Source: Streptomyces roseoverticillatus
GTDB taxonomy: Bacteria > Actinomycetota > Actinomycetes > Streptomycetales > Streptomycetaceae
Reading direction: 5' to 3'
Length of the DNA: 64,000 bases
Assembly: GCF_000719265.1 (NCBI RefSeq)
Contig: NZ_JOFL01000009.1
Coordinates: forward strand, 1-64,000
Positions 62,254 through 64,000 of the stretch are shown in pieces. The stretch's first letter is position 1. Each line of letters opens with the position of its first letter. The translations under genes were made by a program, and so were the position numbers. Under the pieces are notes generated by a model. That model saw only the letters and a program-made list of their open reading frames with translations, did not search any database and was not told the origin of the DNA.

Positions 62254-63744
62254 ATGATTTCTGTCAGGAGGCGGGGATCCGCCCGCCTTGCCGCAGCCTG
62301 CCTGGCAGCGGGACTCGCCGCGGTGGGCACGATAGCCGTGGCGGGCCCCGCCGCCGCGGACGACGCGCCGCAGAACCCGGGGGGCGTCACCGCCACGCTC
62401 GGCGGCCTCACCGCCGGCTCGGGCGTCGTGGTGCACGACCGGCGCCGGACGGCCGAGATCCCGGCGGGTCTGTTCGAGATGAAGGTCGACGGCGGCGGCT
62501 CGCTGCAGACGTACTGCGTCGACATCCTCACCAACACCGTGGACGGCGCCCGCTACCGCGAGGTCGGCGCGGCCGAGTCGTCCCTGCACGCCAACAAGGA
62601 CGCGGGGAAGATCCGCTGGATCCTGCAGCACTCCTACCCGCAGGTGAACGACCTCGCGGCGCTCGCCAAGGACGCCGGCTCGGGCCCGCTCGACGCGAAC
62701 ACCGCCGCCGCCGGCACCCAGGTCGCCATCTGGCGGTATTCGGACGCCGCCAAGGTCGACGCCAAGGACCCCGCGGCCGCCAAGCTCGCCGACTACCTCT
62801 ACAAGTCCGCGAAGGACGTCGAGGAGCCCGAGGCGTCGCTGACCCTGAGCCCGTCGGCGCTCTCCGGCAAGCCGGGCCGCAAGCTCGGCCCGGTCACGGT
62901 GCGGACCACGGCGAGCAGTGTGACCCTCACCCCTTCGGGTGACGCCGTGGCCAGGGGCGTGAAGATCGTCGACAAGGACGGCAAGCCGGTCGCCGCCACC
63001 GGCAACGGCGGCGAGTTCTACGTGGACGTCCCGGCGGGCGCCCCCGACGGCTCCATGTCGCTGAAGGCCTCGGGCGCCGCCAAGGTCCCCGTCGGCCGGG
63101 TCTTCGCCGGCGACCACACCACCACCCAGACGCAGATCCTGGCCGGCTCCAGCGAGAGCACCGTCTCCGCGGGCGCCACCGCGCACTGGACGGCCAAGGG
63201 GGCGGCCCCGGCCCTGTCCGCCCGCAAGAACTGCGCCAAGGGCGGCGTCGACGTCACCGCCGACAATCAGGGCGACGCCCCCTTCACCTACGAGCTGGCC
63301 GGCCGAACGCACACCGTCGCCCCCGGCCGCTCCGAGACCACGCTGGTGAAGGTCGGCGAGGACCGCGCCTACCGGTTCACGATCACCGGTCCGGGCGGGC
63401 TGTCCAGGACCTTCTCCGGGATCATGGACTGCGCGACCTTCGCCGCCACGGCGGCCGCGCCCCCCGCGGAGGGTGCCGCAGGCTCCGGCCACGAGGACGG
63501 CGCGGGCTCCGGCGCCGCTGCCGCCGGGGACGGCGGCACCAAGGCCACCCTGGCCTCCCGCATGAGCCCGGCGTCGACGGGCGGCGGCACCGGCAAGGCG
63601 GCCGTCAGGGCCGACGGGGACCTCGCCGCGACCGGCGGCAGCAACACCACCCCCACGATCGCCGGGATAGCGATCGCCCTGATCGTCGCCGGCAGCGGCG
63701 CGGTCTACCTGCTGCGCAGGGAGCGCGCGTCCGCCGGGGAGTGA
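62254..63744 (+). CDS. Cell-wall surface protein with thioester (TQXA) domain and LAxTG sorting signal
   Basis: A 496-residue exported protein. The signal peptide covers residues 1-35 (LAAACLAAGLAAVGTIAVAGPAAA). The thioester domain spans about 60-200, with the Cys in LQTYCVDILTNT and the Gln in AAGTQVAIWRY that would form the internal thioester. A beta-rich stalk follows, then a Gly/Ala linker. The C-terminus is LAATGGS, a hydrophobic helix (TIAGIAIALIVAGSGAVYLL) and basic tail RRERA, a class E sortase signal. It is probably covalently attached to peptidoglycan. Confidence 0.93.
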   Translation: MISVRRRGSARLAAACLAAGLAAVGTIAVAGPAAADDAPQNPGGVTATLGGLTAGSGVVVHDRRRTAEIPAGLFEMKVDGGGSLQTYCVDILTNTVDGARYREVGAAESSLHANKDAGKIRWILQHSYPQVNDLAALAKDAGSGPLDANTAAAGTQVAIWRYSDAAKVDAKDPAAAKLADYLYKSAKDVEEPEASLTLSPSALSGKPGRKLGPVTVRTTASSVTLTPSGDAVARGVKIVDKDGKPVAATGNGGEFYVDVPAGAPDGSMSLKASGAAKVPVGRVFAGDHTTTQTQILAGSSESTVSAGATAHWTAKGAAPALSARKNCAKGGVDVTADNQGDAPFTYELAGRTHTVAPGRSETTLVKVGEDRAYRFTITGPGGLSRTFSGIMDCATFAATAAAPPAEGAAGSGHEDGAGSGAAAAGDGGTKATLASRMSPASTGGGTGKAAVRADGDLAATGGSNTTPTIAGIAIALIVAGSGAVYLLRRERASAGE

Positions 63745-63817
63745 TCCGCCGGGGAGTGACCCACCGGGCCCCGGCGTGCGGGCCGCAGGGCGGGGCCCGG
63801 CGCCCCGCCCCGGGCGC

Positions 63818-63841
63818 CCGGAGGGCCGGAAAGCCCTCCGG
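63818..63841. terminator. Strong hairpin behind the surface-protein gene
   Basis: CCGGAGGGC-CGGAAA-GCCCTCCGG is a perfect 9-bp stem. A second stem (CCGGGCCCC at 63764-63772 with GGGGCCCGG at 63792-63800) precedes it. Together they probably end the surface-protein transcript before ettA. Confidence 0.75.
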
Positions 63842-63982
63842 CGGCCGCCCTCCGGCGGCCCGTGAGCGGGCCGCGCCCGAATCGGGTTTCCGCCCCGGGC
63901 GTCCGGTGCGGCAAGATGGGTGTATCTGCCCTCACGCGGCGGAGCCGCACATTGGCCCTTCTCGATTGCCGGACGGTTTCTC

Positions 63983-64000
63983 TTGGCTGAGTACATCTAC
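63983..64000 (+). CDS. ettA: Probable energy-dependent translational throttle protein EttA, 3' truncated by window edge
   Basis: The last 18 bases, TTG start, encode L/M-A-E-Y-I-Y, the exact opening of actinobacterial EttA (ABC-F protein that gates ribosomes when ATP is low). Only six codons are visible. A TTG start and this hexapeptide next to the ssb/thioester-protein block fit the Streptomyces gene order as I know it. Confidence 0.6.

Overview
The window is high-GC actinobacterial DNA, almost certainly from a Streptomyces chromosome. It carries a short chaplin, an LAxTG sortase substrate, an acyl-CoA carboxylase epsilon subunit, many GTG starts, tight ATGA/GTGA overlaps, and a tRNA-Arg used as the integration site of an actinomycete integrative element. 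It opens inside one gene (carboxylase beta subunit) and closes on the first six codons of another (probably ettA).

1-7.5 kb looks like the flank of a biosynthetic cluster: acyl-CoA carboxylase beta and epsilon subunits, a SnoaL/NTF2-fold protein, a winged-helix-like regulator, an MFS exporter, a DsbA/FrnE-like protein, an FMN reductase, two very short overlapping ORFs, an alpha/beta hydrolase and a beta-carbonic anhydrase. An aromatic polyketide pathway is my inference; no ketosynthase is in view. 7.6-12 kb is inositol catabolism (iolB, iolD, mmsA). 12-20.4 kb holds a FUSC membrane protein, a TetR regulator divergent from a two-gene PH-domain operon, a sigma factor fused to a CAP domain, and an ABC transporter. 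20.4-24.8 kb is a succinate dehydrogenase operon divergent from a LysR gene, with a perfect T-N11-A box between them. 24.8-26 kb is crcB / DUF190 / crcB. 26.6-36.4 kb has a degenerate polyprenyl synthetase, a chaplin, a STAND NTPase, a glycopolymer-transferase-like gene split by a heptanucleotide repeat, Ada-AlkA and Ogt repair genes, and an ArsR-type regulator. 36.5-39.7 kb has small conserved genes (two DUF5994, YjbQ, STAS).

39.8-56.9 kb is a mobile region. Three copies of the 3' half of a tRNA-Arg(TCT) gene lie at 39.83, 41.53 and 56.84 kb; the last belongs to the intact tRNA. The main element (41.5-56.9 kb) encodes integrase, excisionase, an FtsK/TraB-type translocase, small membrane proteins, three GntR regulators with visible operators, and cargo: an FkbM methyltransferase, a GT2 glycosyltransferase and a large unrecognised five-helix membrane protein. 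The membrane protein is bracketed by inverted IS5-type transposase fragments. No standard replication initiator is visible. 57.2-64 kb returns to core genes: a pair of dynamin/YfjP-type GTPases, an SSB, a thioester/LAxTG surface protein and the start of ettA.

A recurring oddity is short tandem repeats at gene ends or between genes, with units of 7, 9, 12-13, 23, 24 and 27 bp. The most striking is a 16-copy 7-bp tract that separates two halves of one gene into different frames. The unknown five-helix membrane protein and the 7-bp tract are the two best candidates for something undescribed.
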